A stretch of 64,000 nucleotides of DNA from Ptiloglossa arizonensis (taxonomy: Eukaryota > Arthropoda > Insecta > Hymenoptera > Colletidae), in the NCBI RefSeq assembly GCF_051014685.1, contig NC_135059.1, positions 3,782,001 to 3,846,000 on the forward strand, given 5' to 3'. Positions 12,860 through 26,299 of the stretch are shown piece after piece (position 1 is the stretch's first letter; each line of letters starts with the position of its first letter). Made by a program: the position numbers and the translations under genes. Under the pieces are notes generated by a model. That model worked only from the letters and a program-made list of their open reading frames with translations. It did not search any database and was not told the origin of the DNA.

Positions 12860-15800
12860 GGCTCACGACCTGTATACGTATACCCTCGTTCCATATTTAG
12901 CCATCCATATTGTTCAAATACACTCGAAGCGGGCGAAGCCCTCGGCGAAGCTCTCAAAAAATTTGCCCGGCGGAACGCCTCGCCCCTATTCAGCCGACCA
13001 ATCGACGTTCCATTCATCGCGTCAGAAGTCACGCGCGCATGTACGTGACCGTTTCACGAGCTCGTACCTGAAATGTCGGCACGGGCCCCGATCTCTCAGC
13101 GGCCGGCGACGTGCATCATCGTCATCGCGCGTACGTCCTCTGCAGGCGGCGCGACACCGGTCCAGGATGTCGTCGTACGTGATCCAACGGTGCACGCGCG
13201 ACACTGCGCGAACGGTTCGACGGTTCTGGTCGACGCGACCGATTAAACCGTCCCGTTCGTTGGCAAAGGGGCCAGGACGGACAGCTCGGGCCAGGCGACT
13301 CGGGCTAACGGAGCGCCGTTTTCATCGTTTTAGCGGCGTCCGCGCATTATCGGCCGGGACACCTGCCGGAAATACCATTAGCGGCCATTTATTTCGAACG
13401 AATACCGAATCACGACGGCCGATAATACGGTGTCGAGCGCGTTTTAGTCGGGCGGAAAGTAGCGGCGACCGGGCGGCGCGGCCTCGTTTTTCGTCGGGAG
13501 CACCGGGGAGCAACGTAGCACCGAGTGGACGCCTCGGGGAGGATTTAGTAGCTGGAAAAGGGGGTTGATCCGGGACCGTTAGGCTTTCGAACGACGCTGC
13601 GAGAGAACGAGAGGGACAAGTTGAGAGAGAGAGAGAGGGAGAGAGAAAGTGAGAACAAGCGTGTATTCGAGGGACAGAGTGTAAGAGAGGAAGAGAACGA
13701 GAGAGACGCGAGTATTAGAGTCTCGCGCGCTGACCTGTCGGTAGCCTATGTACTTTCGGTGGCGAGTGCCTCTCTGGGGTGCCAGAACTCCGTGCCGCTG
13801 CCAGTTTATCGCGCAACGAAGCAAGGATTGCGTTTCAAGTTCGCACGGAAGGAATCACGGTTTTAAGCCGGTCTTAGGAGCAGCAAGTTCGGTGGAACGT
13901 TTCCGCGAAGCTGGCGTAGGTTCGCTAACGGTCGCTTTAAAATTCTCGGATATTAGGCAACCGCGTTTAAAGGGATCGAAACGACCGTGACGTACTGAGT
14001 TCTAAAAATCCCTAAACTTGGAGCTCGGCAACGAAAAGCCGACTTACGAGGTGGTCGTGACCCTTGCATGCCTAATTTGCGCAGCAACAGGTTTAGGTGC
14101 CGGGATCCGAAAAGTCGAGCGGATAAGAGTCGGGAGAACGAGCAGGTGCCCGAGATACGTAACCGCGAGCAGGGAATCGGTCTTCTCGACTGATTTTCTC
14201 GAGACTTCGTTGCCAGCTGCCCGATTATCGTGGAATATCGGTCCACGAAGTAGCAAGTATTCCTTTAGAATTCTATAATCGTTCCGTGGGCTTTCAGAGC
14301 GTTCGAAATTAAAAATCTTCTTTGCAATTGAATCGGGTTACGAGGAACACGGTGGATGGAACGCGCGTACATCGCGATAGAAACGAAAGGATTCGGTAAA
14401 TCGAAACGGAAGACGCGGCGGAGGTAAAACCGGACTCTGGTAGTTCGTCTTTAAATCGTCTCGTCGAGTTCCAATTAATACGCGTCGCCCGCTGATATTC
14501 AACATCCAGAGAGCGGACTAATTGGTTCGCGGCGGTTTAAAATCGCCAATCGTCGATGGACCACGAGGCAGAAGTGAGCCACCTCCGGTTCGTCTAATTT
14601 TCTTCTCCTCCTTGCTCGAGCGCGGATTAAAGAAATCGTCCTCTCGGGATGAAGTATTTGCCTCGCAACCCCCGGGCTGGAAGTCGGGGAATTTTTGTAG
14701 GCCGTTAAGCTGGGACCGAATTGGATCGGATAAGAGGATAAAGAAAAATTTGTGACCGCGGTTAACGAAGGAGAGGGGGACCGAACGAACGGAATCACCG
14801 CAAAGCGATGCGTAGTCTCCTCGATATCGAAATTCCAAGCGGAAGGCGTCGCGTACGAGTTTTCTTCGCGCCAACGAGACAGAAATTGGCCAAACTTTCC
14901 CGTGTCCCGAAGCGGAAGTCGGTAGTACGGGAATTGCGCGCGATTTCTAAACGAATTTCGCGGTTCGCGGAATTGACGTTTCTCGTGTCCACGGAGTGCC
15001 GTTAACGCGACGCGGTCGTGTGTAATCGTTCGTGTATCGTTGCGGATTAATTTCGATATTTGTCGATACCTATCTGCTCGGAAAGACATTTTCAAAAGCG
15101 AAATACGGGACAACTCGTCACGAATTAGCTTTATCCGGCGAGAATTTGCAATCGTTTCAATCGCGAGGTCGCTGCGCCTTCGAATCCCGATGAAAATTGA
15201 GCCGGTCGCGTGGACGAAACTCTATTCTCCAATTTCGCAAAATAATGTGTTTGCGCGCGATTATAATTCGTAATTCATCGAGACGATTATTAAATTCGAA
15301 AGTATTCGGGCCTTTGCGAATTAAAAGTTCGCCGACTCTTGCCCCCGAAGACTTGCACCGAAGTTGCATCCGATCGAAGATTTATTCCAAGAGATCGAGA
15401 GCCTGTATCCGCGCTCGAACGACCAATCGGTGTCGAAAAACAAACAGGACGATTTTTTTCCAATTCGGAGCACAGGAGGCGTAACGACACCTTACGTAAC
15501 GCGTTACAACGGCAAATGTTGTAGTATTTCTGGCACGCGTAGCCGCGTAGGACAAAGGTGACCCTGTTAACGACCTTTCTTAATCCAACGATCTTACGCT
15601 CCGTCGAGCGAGGGTTATCACGCTCGATGAACCAATGAATTTTAATAATCGCGTGTCGAGAGAGCGAACAAAGGGCCGCGGGATCCCGCGATCCCGTCGG
15701 GATCGAACGTTTCTCTTATTCCGCCGACAACGCGACCGTAGAGTCTCGAGGTTGCGGAATTTGAAAGGGAAACGAGACGAAGAGAAAACTCGAAAGAATT

Positions 15801-17420
15801 TCCCCTAGACGAGAGAGAGATAGAAAGATAGCGAGAGAAAGAGAACGTGTTCTGTTCGACGACGGGGGCAATCTCGACCGGTGAAAGAAAAAGGAGACGA
15901 GACGATGTTTCGCGTTAACGATCCTCCCGAAGCCCTGGACGCTCGAGAAAGCGAGGAACGAACGCGAAACGCGCCAACGGAACGTTCGTTTTAATAAGAG
16001 AAAATGGAAGAAGCCTGCCGAAATTACCACACAGCGTATTGTGTTATTTCCAAGTCTCGTTGCACGCTCGTGCACTAGCGACCCGATGAAACGCAAATAG
16101 AACATCTTCGCTCTCCAACGAAGGAAACGCTCGGTGGAAGAGCCGTTCACTCGTTAGACGTCGCGACGAACTTCCTTTGGTCGCGATCGGGCCATTTGCA
16201 TCGCATTCGGAAGCAACCGAGACAACCGCGGGAAGATGTTTCGTTGTTGGAAACGCTACGAGAGGCAAAATCGAAACTTTTCTCGTCCGAGATTTTAACA
16301 CGGTGAACAACGACCGGATTTAATCGTCGCTTCGGAGACGAGTCGGCCCGTCCGGTTAGGAGACAAGCGGTGTATCGCTCCCGGAGGCAACGAGCCTCGA
16401 CTTCGTCAAACGAAACGGTCCCCTTCGAACTTTCGTCCGACCGACAAACGCAAATAGCAATTACGTCGCGGCGTATTGTCGTTCCGAAAACTCGTCGACG
16501 ATCGGTGAAAAGCCGCAACGCCGCCCGAACGACCACGTTGTTTCCTTAATGGGAAAACTCTGGGCTGGATTGACGCGATGATTGTTGTTCGAACAGCGCG
16601 AGAGACCGTTCGCCTGCCTCTCGTTTGAAATCCCAGTCGTACGTGGCCTTACAGGAACCGCTGGGTATTTGCGTTACTTCCGACGGCTCGTGCAACGATG
16701 TTGGTCGTGACGGTACCGCGGTGTTAAACGACGACGACGACTCGGTGTTGGAGGTTAATCGGGGACGAGTTACTACGAGTTTCAGTGGACTCGAGATACA
16801 CCAAATTCGTCGACACATGGGAATTCTCGGACCGTCAAAGCACGTTTCTCTACCGGCACGGGTCAACTTTGGTGTTCGCGAGAGACATCGTTGCGGTGGC
16901 CGCGGTGGAAGCTCTCCTACGCGTTCACTCGTCTTTTTAAAATTAAAAAGCTTCTGCTTCACCGTCTACCAGGGATTGTTGCGTCGTTTGCAAAAAAGCG
17001 TTACGAACATCGAGTAGCTATCGACCATCGATCGAGTACCCACGGTGTTGGTGTTGGGTTACGGTTACGGACCATCGAGTTCGACGCGTGGAAATTCTTG
17101 CAAGTAATTCATCAGAAGTCGACACTCCGTTTTCCCATTATCCGAGCTTTCCAACGATACTTTCTCGCTATCGTGCTCGGTAGGTTTCCTTCTTAGTCGT
17201 TCATCGAAGCACAGACTTCGTCTGGTGCGGTCTGGCCGTGACCAACGTAAGAGAATATTTCTTAAAATTCGAATCGTTCGCTGCTCACGAAACACTGGTA
17301 TTCGCGATATTCGTAAAGCGTGTTAATCGACATCGAGTAGCTGGTTGTGGAGTTTCGCGAGGTACACGAAATCGTGGATAAAGTCGCCTCGAACGATTCT
17401 CTGCGTGTTACCGCAGGTAA
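12860..17420. promoter_or_regulatory. CpG-dense, GC-rich tract, possible promoter / 5' exon region
   Basis: From about 12.86 kb the sequence is clearly richer in G+C and CpG than its flanks, most strongly at 13.0-13.55 kb, and it carries the GA run. Long frames occur on both strands (259 codons at 12789-13568, 204 codons at 15113-14499) with Arg/Ser-rich products of the kind expected when stops are depleted by composition. A consensus donor, ACCGCAG then GTAAGTACC, lies at 17414 on the plus strand and another (AACG then GTAAGTAT) at 17720; these could end 5' untranslated exons. Confidence 0.25.
13623..13648. repeat. GA microsatellite in GC-rich tract
   Basis: Near-pure GA run with one GGG interruption, followed by purine-rich sequence to about 13,710. 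Such runs are common near insect promoters, but no start site is shown here. Similar shorter GA runs lie at 591-617 and 15,810-15,850. Confidence 0.85.
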
Positions 17421-17429
17421 GTACCGCAC

Positions 17430-20050
17430 GTAAAGCGCGACGCGTGTTCAGACTACCGATTGCTAATGTACGTGTCACCGATTGGAAGTCTCGCGACTCG
17501 CGTGGATCTCTGGTAACGACGTTTCGAGTTCACTGTTACTTTTAACGACACATACTCGTAAGATTACATTTGGCCAATTTGTGCTATCGAAAAGGAATTA
17601 ATTTGTTACTCGAGTGTTGTCGTTGTCGATAGTGTTTTGTATTTAGTATTCTACAAAATTGTATCACATCGTACCGAATTTTGATATTTCGTACGTTCTT
17701 AAGGGATATTGTCGTCAAACGGTAAGTATCTATAGGTCTGTCGTAGAGTAGAATCGTTTGAACCGAACGTAGACGAAACTCTGATCGGATCGAGTCGGTG
17801 TTTCAAAAGTATCTCGTAAGTACATTGAGAAATTCGAAGTTTCGGGTACTGGACTTTGGGAATTTCCGACTTTAAAGCGTCTTCGTATTTTGTGCGTTAT
17901 TCCTGAGCGGAAGGTGATGTACCAAACCAAAAACGAGTAAGTCAAATGAACGTTGCACGTTACTTAAAATTTGAATACAGAAAGCGTAACTACTCCGCGT
18001 TCTCCAATGACCGTTTCCTTATTGGCTCCTTATTAGTCGATGAACATATAATAATTTAGATCTTTAAATTATAATTTCTCAAAAATCCATAAGGAAGAAA
18101 TTATTGAATAATTAACTTTAGAGTGGCATCCTCAAGATCGAAAATACTACCAAAAGAAATAGAGCAATGTTATATTTTCGTACCATTGATGATCGAATAA
18201 CACGCGAAATACTAAAACATCGAAGAATTGGAAAAGTTCAACGTTCGGTTACGTCGAACGCAACGTGTTCTGAAAAGAGCTTCGAGCTTCCGAAACTTTA
18301 AATATTTCGAAGAAAATTCTCGAACAGACACGAAACCGAGATTTCGGCTAGACGTACACCACTAGCCACTCGGCTTTCATCCGAGAAGTTTAAGAGAACA
18401 AGATCGTCATTTGAACGACCACTTTTGCAGAAAGAAAACGATATTAACCATAGAGTATACGCGCGAAGATCTAGTCGATCTGTGGTCGATTACGTTGCTC
18501 GATACGCGTTGACTACTTTGACGAGACACTGAATAGTTCGACAGTGTGTCCTGTCGCGTAAAAAAAATTCTTAAGTATTCTGATTCAATTTTGCACAGAT
18601 TTCTTACCGGCCCAATTTCGTTAAAAGATTCTAATACTTTCATCGAACCAGCGTGTGACACTATAAATGGTGATCAATGGGGTCAATAAAAATTAAATAC
18701 GCTAATTACGCACGAAAGATAAGAGAAAGATTATTTATCGCGATTAAGGAAAGACAATTTCCAGTGTCTAGTCTCATCTTACGTTACGAGCACGTCCACT
18801 TAAAAGTTCGAATGCAAAGACAGCTATAAATAAAATCCTGGATCCTTTATCTCCAACTATTCTTACCGCGAAAGTTTAGGAGCTTCTACGTTTTCACAAA
18901 AGGAAGAGAAGAAAAACGGTCGGATCGCTATTTCCGTTTGTCGGCCATTGTACCTCAGCGTGGTTCAACGTTGTTGATCGTACAAAGTAATCGGTGCTTC
19001 CTCCTACGTAACCGTTGAACCTCGGGACGACGTCGTTGCGGTGGTCGTCGTTCCAAAAGCTTTACAGATCATCGACGACCGGGCAAGCGGGAAAAAGAGA
19101 GGGCACGGATCGAGGTCGGGTTAACGTCGCTCGCAAGAAGCGGTAATTGCTCGATTCTCGTGACACGAACGATCTCGAAAAGAGCCGAGAAGTCACGTAG
19201 ATCGGGACCGCCTGTTTCCAAGATTTATCTCCGCCGAAACATCGGGACGCTGAGCCGACACAGGCTTTTTAATAAATAAACCTACGCGTGCACGGGAGAC
19301 GCCCCTTTCGGACCGATGGCGCTCGGAAAAAAATTCAATTTCCCAGCTGGGACGTAGAAATCGGTCGGTGGACGAAGAGTGCTGGGAATTCGGTGGCTCG
19401 TGGAATTTAGATTCCGTGACGAGAAACCGCTCAAAGACACGTCGAGGAACGAATTTTCTACGACGCGATTTCAACGATCGTTGCGACCGCGTGAGAAACG
19501 ATTCGATGTTGTATATTTTTCCTCATCGAACGAAGAACTCCGGTGATGCGTATCATGGCCCTAAGCTCGCCAAGAGAATCGAGGTTGGAATTTATTCGTG
19601 CACAAGACGGATATAATTAATACAAATACACTTGTCGAGAGATCGACGAAGAGAATCTTCCTCGTGGAGCATAATTACGTTCAATCGGGGTCCAATACCG
19701 GTATTTCTCCATCTTGAAAACTAATTGCAAAGACTCATCGAGTGAATTTGATACTTAACACGATTATACGTAATTACATCGTCGAAAGTCGGTCAATGAT
19801 AGGCGTAATTAAAAACTGCGATGTATTCGAGAACTGTCGAGTACTCTGCGCGAGAACGACAAACAGTGCCGATGTACGATACATGGTAGACTCTTTCGAT
19901 GAAAGTGACGTTGTTAACTCGACAATGTCGTCTTATTAGCGTAAATACACGTACGGTTGACCACGACCATAGATTCGAACGCCCAAATTATTCGAACACG
20001 TTCCGCGAAACGTTCAGCGACTTTCGAGAGCAACGTCCGCCCTTTGCGGG
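17430..20050. other. Non-coding stretch, no supported gene
   Basis: No splice-bounded frame was found except a weak plus frame at 19742-19939 that lacks an ATG and a donor. It may be intron if the donors near 17.4-17.7 kb belong to a real gene. Confidence 0.4.
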
Positions 20051-20058
20051 ACAATCGC

Positions 20059-20150
20059 GAACGAATTTCAATTCGTCGTTTGAACGAAGTTCAATTCGTC
20101 GTTCGAACGAATTTCAATTCGTCGTTCGAACGAATTTCAATTCATCGTTG
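20059..20150. repeat. 23-bp tandem repeat, four copies
   Basis: The unit is GAACGAATTTCAATTCGTCG plus TTC, starting at 20059, 20082, 20105 and 20128. The junction TTCGAACGAA gives it local dyad symmetry. No gene context. Confidence 0.85.
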
Positions 20151-20439
20151 AATCCCTGTGTAGATCGGATCTTTCGCGAACAGGGAGAAGGATCGAAAGC
20201 CACGAACGACGAGACGATCGATGGCGAAAAATTAATCTTCGACTTTCCGTTCGTCTCTTGCTTATCGACGAAGTCGTGGGAACGTAGCTCATTTTCCTCC
20301 CTCAGCCCCCTATCTGAAAAATACGAGTCGATTCGCGAGAACAGCGTAGCTCTTTCGAAAACGAAGAGGCTTCCTCCCTCGTTTCCTCGAGTGAAATTTT
20401 CCCCGATACGCGGTAAAGTCTCTGTTTAGGAAAGAGTAC

Positions 20440-22520
20440 CAATGAAAACGTTCCTCGCCTCGAGAGCATCGAGACACCTTTCCCCGATGGGGCCCCGTAG
20501 GTTCCCCAGGACGCGAAATCCGAGCACGAAGGATTCAATCTGTCCACGGGGTTCGAGCACGGAGGATCGACTTTTCCACGAGCGGGGAGGGGGTCGAGGG
20601 AGGGTTGTGTAGTAGGAGACCGAGTAGGGGAAGCACAGGCCGCGAGTTACGGGACGAAATTTCGACGCGTGAAATTGAAACCCTGACACGGTCTCACCTC
20701 GAAGCGACGAATCAGCCCCTGTCGCTCACCCCGAAAACCCGTTTTATTCCCCGTGACGTCGATGGCCGTCGAAGAACGCGTAGGAGAGCGAATAACCTCG
20801 TCCGGGAACATCGAGAATTATCAGAATCGAGGAGAACCACGTCTCGAAGGGGTGATCTCGGATCGGTGACATCGTCTAGAGTTTTCTTCGATTCACCGTT
20901 GAGAAGGAACGGTCGTCGGGACGATCGTAAAGATTCCGACGTTTGTTCCCGAGAGTTTCCAATTTGTTTCCATCATCGGGGTTCCACGATTACGCGCTGC
21001 TCGATTCGACTGTCCATCTCGTGGAACCTTCTTCTCGAAGCACGGTGCAAAGTGGAGAACGAAACGAGCACCATCACCACCATCTCCGCGACTCTTTTCG
21101 GAGAGGGTTCGTTAACCTCCTAGCGAGGTATCTCTCGCGGTATCCTCGATAGTTACCGACGGAGAGAACTGTATCGAAAGCGCACTGTATCGGGCCTGAT
21201 CGGTGTCTGCGCGTCGAGTACCTTGATCGTCGACCGTGCAAATTTCTCCGAAACCTCGTCAGAGTACACCCATCGTCGATCCAAGGTTTGGAGTTTTCCT
21301 TTCGCGTGGAGATTCGAGGATTCGAGAACCAAGGAGAAAATACCGAGGGACCAACGTTCGACGTCCAGCACGACGTGTATCGTTCGCGGGATGTTCGAGC
21401 GTCGACGAAAGGTCGCGATCCTCGGGATCCAGAGGCAAACGGGATAATCCGAGGAGCAAATATCGAGGAGGAGCGGTGTTTGTTCCACGGTTGTCGAAAC
21501 CACGAGTAACGAGAAGCCGGATCGAAAGGAAGATCCCTTCCGTTCACGTGCTCCGAAGTGTTCTCCACGAGGGGGTGGGTGGTTCGCGATTCACCCGCGA
21601 TCGCCGAACGGGAACGCGAGGAACAGGAGGAGATCGGTAAGAGGGATCGACGCGGAGTTTCTGGGCACTCGCGATTCAAGAGGCAACGATCACGGCCACT
21701 GTCCGGGACCGTGCAACAAGTTACACCACCATAACAAGCGTACCGACAGGCCTGCCGTTCACTCGCGTCGATCGTCGGAGACGTTTTATCGCCGATCGTG
21801 AACGCGGCGCGTAGCCGTCGGATCGAACGCGTCGGTCGTTCGCAATCTTCGATCGAGACCGCGCACGACCGCGTTGGAAAGTTTGTCGACGGATGCAAAA
21901 GAGAGACGTATCACGGACGAACCGGTGTGCTTGTGTGCTCGTTGCGCGAGTCGCGCGCGTATCCAGCTCCGTATCCCCGTGCGAGTCGCGGCGAGGTTGG
22001 CGCGATCGCGATAGATCGCGAGACGTCGTCGACGTAAACACGACTATCGATGTATACGTGTACGTGGTATCCGGTTCGAAGATAGACGCCGGACGGAAAC
22101 CGCGCGATCTTGGAACGACCCGGTGGTCCGGAGTACCGTGCCAGTACTGGTACTGTGGAGTTTGTTATCGAGTAGCGGCGAGAGGGAACAGCGGGCAGGG
22201 TGGTGGCAGCTCCGCTTGGCTGACAAGTAGACAGACCCGGTATCGCGCATGCGTCGGATCTCGGTTCGCCTCGCGACCACCTTACCCCTACCTACAACCC
22301 CCTGAACCGGAGTACTCGGCCGCCATACACGGCCGCGCCGATGCCACCCACAACGACCATCCGCGAGCAAAACTCTCGATACGTTCTTCGACGACGGTGT
22401 CCTCCTCATCGTCCCGCGTGCAGACAATTCGAGATAAGTGACCGGGAGAATCGGACGGGGTGGCTTCTCGACCACCTCGAACGGAATGTTTATTTACAGC
22501 GCGAAACCCGTGCCGTGAAA
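20440..22520. promoter_or_regulatory. Second GC- and CpG-rich tract
   Basis: High G+C with many CGA/TCG words. Frames up to 274 codons (21898-21074 minus) and 182 codons (21893-22441 plus) overlap on opposite strands and share no family signature. It may hold a promoter or untranslated exon; no start site can be placed. Confidence 0.2.
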
Positions 22521-23253
22521 CGACCGATACCTGCCCGAAACGCGTCCTTATGAAATTTACAGAATTCGATTAAGGATCTCGGTGTACCTATTTTGGTATC
22601 GTAACTGAACTATTTTCGACGACGAACGTTTATTTTTGTAATTTTATGTTATCTTTTTCCTTATTTGAAGTATACTACTCTTTATCCAAGAACGACCGAA
22701 TTACGATCGTGAAGGTTTGCATCGCAAAACCGTGTTTGTTACTTTTGAACGTTGACGCTGGATGTTCGAGTACTCGTTCGTGTACATTTAGAAAGCGGTC
22801 GTTCGAAACGAGTGACCGCGGACAGTCGATTTGGAAGAGGATAATTCGAGGAGTCTCGTTCGTAAGGAACGCTTCCGCCACTCGAGGCGAAATAAAAGGT
22901 TATCGAAAGAGCTGAACAGAGACCGAGGGGGATGGAATGCGTCGGAAGAACGGAACGAGAACACTTTCATTGTAACGGGCGAAACAATTGGAGGATCGTG
23001 TTCCCGGAGAATTTAGGGGGACAAGTGTCCGGGATGAAAGCAATATTGTGTATTTAATGCGGAGATATCGTTATTGAGCGCCCGAGTCGGAGAACGTTAA
23101 GGGACAAAGGAGAAGTAATATTCTGCCGCGCTCGGCGCTTTAGATTTTGAGACGCTCGAGCGAAATAAGTTCACCGTTATTGATGCACCGTGGCGCTCCT
23201 TTACGCGGTATAATTATTTACGATACGTTACGCGTATTTTGTACAACTTGCAG

Positions 23254-23565
23254 GAATTCACCGGTAGCAACACGGAGACAATAGAATTGTACACCTGTGT
23301 ACTTGTTACGCCTTCTTTTCCGCTTAGTTTTGGCCAATCTTTACAATTCTACGAAAAAGATCTCTTTTTAAATAATTTTCCGCGAGCCTTGCACAGAACG
23401 TATCTTCTTTGTCGACAAGAGCAAAGGTCGGTCGAAGATCGACGTACCTTACTCGAATTTGTTTCTCGACGAGCTACGAATGTTATTCTGCATGAAAAAA
23501 AGAAAATAGCGACCATTTTGAATAAGTTCCCTTTCTTTGTATTATCGAAAGGAACGAAGATATAG
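23254..23565 (+). CDS. Candidate terminal exon of 103 codons, unknown
   Basis: The sequence TTTTGTACAACTTGCAG looks like an acceptor and is followed by an open frame to TAG. It starts EFTGSNTETIELYTCVLVTP and ends ILNKFPFFVLSKGTKI. The opposite strand is also open over most of the stretch (149 codons), which weakens the case. Confidence 0.15.
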   Translation, partial: EFTGSNTETIELYTCVLVTPSFPLSFGQSLQFYEKDLFLNNFPRALHRTYLLCRQEQRSVEDRRTLLEFVSRRATNVILHEKKKIATILNKFPFFVLSKGTKI

Positions 23566-24899
23566 ACTCGCCCTGCATAATATAATTCCCGGTAGAAACG
23601 GTGAAAAACGAATCGAAACCGAGTAATGTAATCTCGGAAGGGAATAGACAATGCGAAGTCTCGTCGTCGGAATTTTTTACTACCACCTGGAAATCGTAAC
23701 GATACGAAGAACGATAAAATATCGCGAGTTGGTTCGCGAACGATCCGAATTATCTCGACTCCGCGGGCACGTTCGGCGAAACGGAAAAAGAAAAACATTG
23801 GGTTCTCGAAGAATTACAAGCATCGAATCAACTCCGTCACTGGAAACCATGCCCGTTCGATACCGTGTAGCGCACGAATTCTCGATTCTTCCGGGCTTTT
23901 TCATCTTTCTTGTCGGGGCGTTCCGGGATTTGATTGAAACTCGCTTTGCCAGCCACGTTGATACGTTCGCGAGGACGTACTAGCCCGCCATCGATGCGAG
24001 CACGCAGATTCTAAGGACGAAAGCAAAGTTTCTCGTGTCCGATATCGAGTCGGGTCTCGTTCGGGGAAATTCCTCGAATCAGTATCGAGGTCGATACGTT
24101 CGCGACGATTCGTGGCTCGTGTGCCTCGAAAATGTAATTTCTTTCTCTCGAGAAACGAGAGAGCAACGAGCGGGAAACCGTTAACGAGCTCCGGCCGAGA
24201 AATCGACGCGCGAAAACGTCTCGCGAGAATCCGTATTTGCGAATTTCTCGGCTCGCGCGCGTAATTACACCGCTGACCGACTTACGCGTCCCGGGAGTAC
24301 GTATCCGTAATCGGAAAGTTTTCGTCGAGCTGTTCGCGAGGCGTTCGACGCGAATAAATTTCGTCGATTACGATCACCGGTGCCGTTTTAAAACGTTCCG
24401 TGCCCCTCGAAATCGGATTTCCGGCCCCGGCGGGACGCGGCCCTGGCTGAATATCGTTTCGGTTAACCGAAAGTTCATTATCCAGATTTTCCATTATCGG
24501 ATCTCGATTATGACGAAATCTGTCAGCGGCGCATGACGAACGGACGTTGTGTAAAATCCTCCACGTATTAACGCGAACGGAACGCGTTCGCGCGCTCGTA
24601 TATTAACGCGAAATCGAAATTTCCGTGCCGATCGTTGCAGATCGACGGCGACATAATCGCGAAACGTTCCCCGCCCGTCTTTTCGATCGACGTTCTTTTA
24701 CGACGAGAAACAACGATCACTCCTCGTTTCGTTCGCTCGCGTGAATTTCACGAGGAAACGCAGACCAGCCGGATACGCCTCGATCGAAGAGTGGAAGGTA
24801 AAGGAGGTTCTCAGCTGAGCAAATATTAGTCTGTTTTTCACCGTTGAACTCTACAGTGGACTGTAATCGGTTTATTAATAATTGTACCGCTCGAGTTCT

Positions 24900-25480
24900 T
24901 ATCGACTATTCTCTCGATCGCTATTCGACTTCTCGACTATTCTCTCCATTGCTATTCGACTTCTTCTCGACTATTCTCTCGATTGCTATTCGATTTCTTC
25001 TCGACTATTCTCTCGATCGCTATACGACTTCTTCTCGACTGTTCTCTCGATCGCTACTCGACTTCTTCTCGACTATTCTCTCGATCGCTATTCGATTTCT
25101 TCTCGAGTATACTCTCGATTGCTATTCGACTTCTCGACTATTCTCTCCATTGCTATTCGACTTCTTCTCGACTGTTCTCTCGATTGCTATTCGACTTCTT
25201 CTCGACTATTCTCTCGATTGCTATTCGATTTCTTCTCGACTGTTCTCTCGATCGCTACTCGACTTCTTCTCGACTATTCTCTCGATCGCTATTCGATTTC
25301 TTCTCGAGTATACTCTCGATTGCTATTCGACTTCTCGACTATTCTCTCCATTGCTATTCGATTTCTTCTCGACTATTCTCTCCATTGCTATTCGACTTCT
25401 TCTCGACTGTTCTCTCGATTGCTATTCGACTTCTTCTCGACTATTCTCTCGATTGCTATTCGACTTCTTCTTGACACACT
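24900..25480. repeat. 34-bp minisatellite, about 17 copies, higher-order structure
   Basis: The unit is close to TCTCGACTATTCTCTCGATT followed by GCTATTCGACTTCT, 34 bp, with a 31-bp variant lacking one TTC. A block with distinctive variants (GACTGTTC, GCTACTCG, GAGTATACTC) occurs at 25037 and again at 25238, so there is a higher-order period near 201 bp. Because 34 is not a multiple of three and the unit has no stop in any plus frame, all three plus frames are open for 160-220 codons; this is not evidence of a protein. Confidence 0.9.
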
Positions 25481-25821
25481 CTCGACCGATGATCGATTAA
25501 CGATCGACTGACGATCCACGCGACGATCAGACGACTCCTCCTCGTTGCCAAATTCCATTGTTCCCCACGGAAGAGGAAAACGCGAATTATACGTAATTGT
25601 TCTTGTTCTTATGATAGTGTTTCCGTAGAGGTGTTTGGGGTGTGTGCGTGCATCAGGACACGCGTCGGAACAGGTGTAAACTAGATTTTAAACTTTTCAA
25701 AAGTTCGACGACACGTAAAACTTCTTTGTTCCCCAAATTCCTACAGGCAAGTGGCAACGAAGCAAAGTATGTCGTTAAATGAAAAAAAACACCCTTCGTC
25801 GGGTTACTAAAGAATCTCTAC

Positions 25822-26134
25822 GTTCTAACGTGCCACGAGCCATCGAACGTTCCAGAAACAAGACGAAAACGTTTTTCGAATTCTTGTTTTCGTTTTCGGG
25901 AATAGTAATGCGAATTTACGACGTAACTTGATGATTTTAATCGCTCCTTATTCGTTAGAAATATCCGATCCTGACTAACGTGCTAACAGTAACATTGACT
26001 AACATTACACGAGTCATCAAACGTTCCAAAAACAAGACAAAAACGTTTTTCGAATTCTTGCTTTCATCTTCCGTAATCGTAATGCGAATTCACGTCGTAA
26101 ATTGATGATTTTAATCGCTCCTTATTTATCGTAG
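25822..26134. repeat. 174-bp tandem duplication
   Basis: Two direct copies share the order AACGTTCC, AAACAAGAC, AACGTTTTTCGAATTCTTG, GTAATGCGAATT, and GATGATTTTAATCGCTCCTT. The matching points are 25847 and 26021. The last part of the unit recurs a third time at 26986-27031, in front of another MITE copy. Confidence 0.8.
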
Positions 26135-26299
26135 TGATCCGATCCAGAACAGGGCTGTTTTTTTATCGCCGCGTTCCGAATCATCTCTCGATTGTTCATT
26201 CACGAGAATCATCGAGACCCTTGTTCTATTTTCGATGTGTCCCTAGACAGTGTACAACGATAGCGAGCTTTATTACATCGGTAACGACGTAAAGCCCCC
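26135..26299 (-). mobile_element. MITE copy 1 (CAGGGCTGTT termini)
   Basis: It begins GATCCAGAACAGGGCTGTTT. Its core (GTTCATTCACGAGAATCATC ... GCGAGCTTTATTACATCGGT) is the reverse complement of the core of the copy at 27036-27206. The right end has decayed. No coding capacity. Confidence 0.65.

Noticed and set aside
12789..13568. 259-codon plus-strand frame
   Set aside because: It lies in a GC-rich tract where stops are rare. The product is Arg/Ser-rich without motifs, and overlapping frames are open on other frames and strands.
21074..21898. 274-codon minus-strand frame
   Set aside because: Same compositional effect: Arg/Ser/Thr-rich, no family signature, and several overlapping plus frames.
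24844..25511. Three overlapping plus frames of 163-218 codons with Leu/Ser/Ile repeats
   Set aside because: All three frames are open because the 34-bp unit has no stop in any plus frame; this is a minisatellite artefact.
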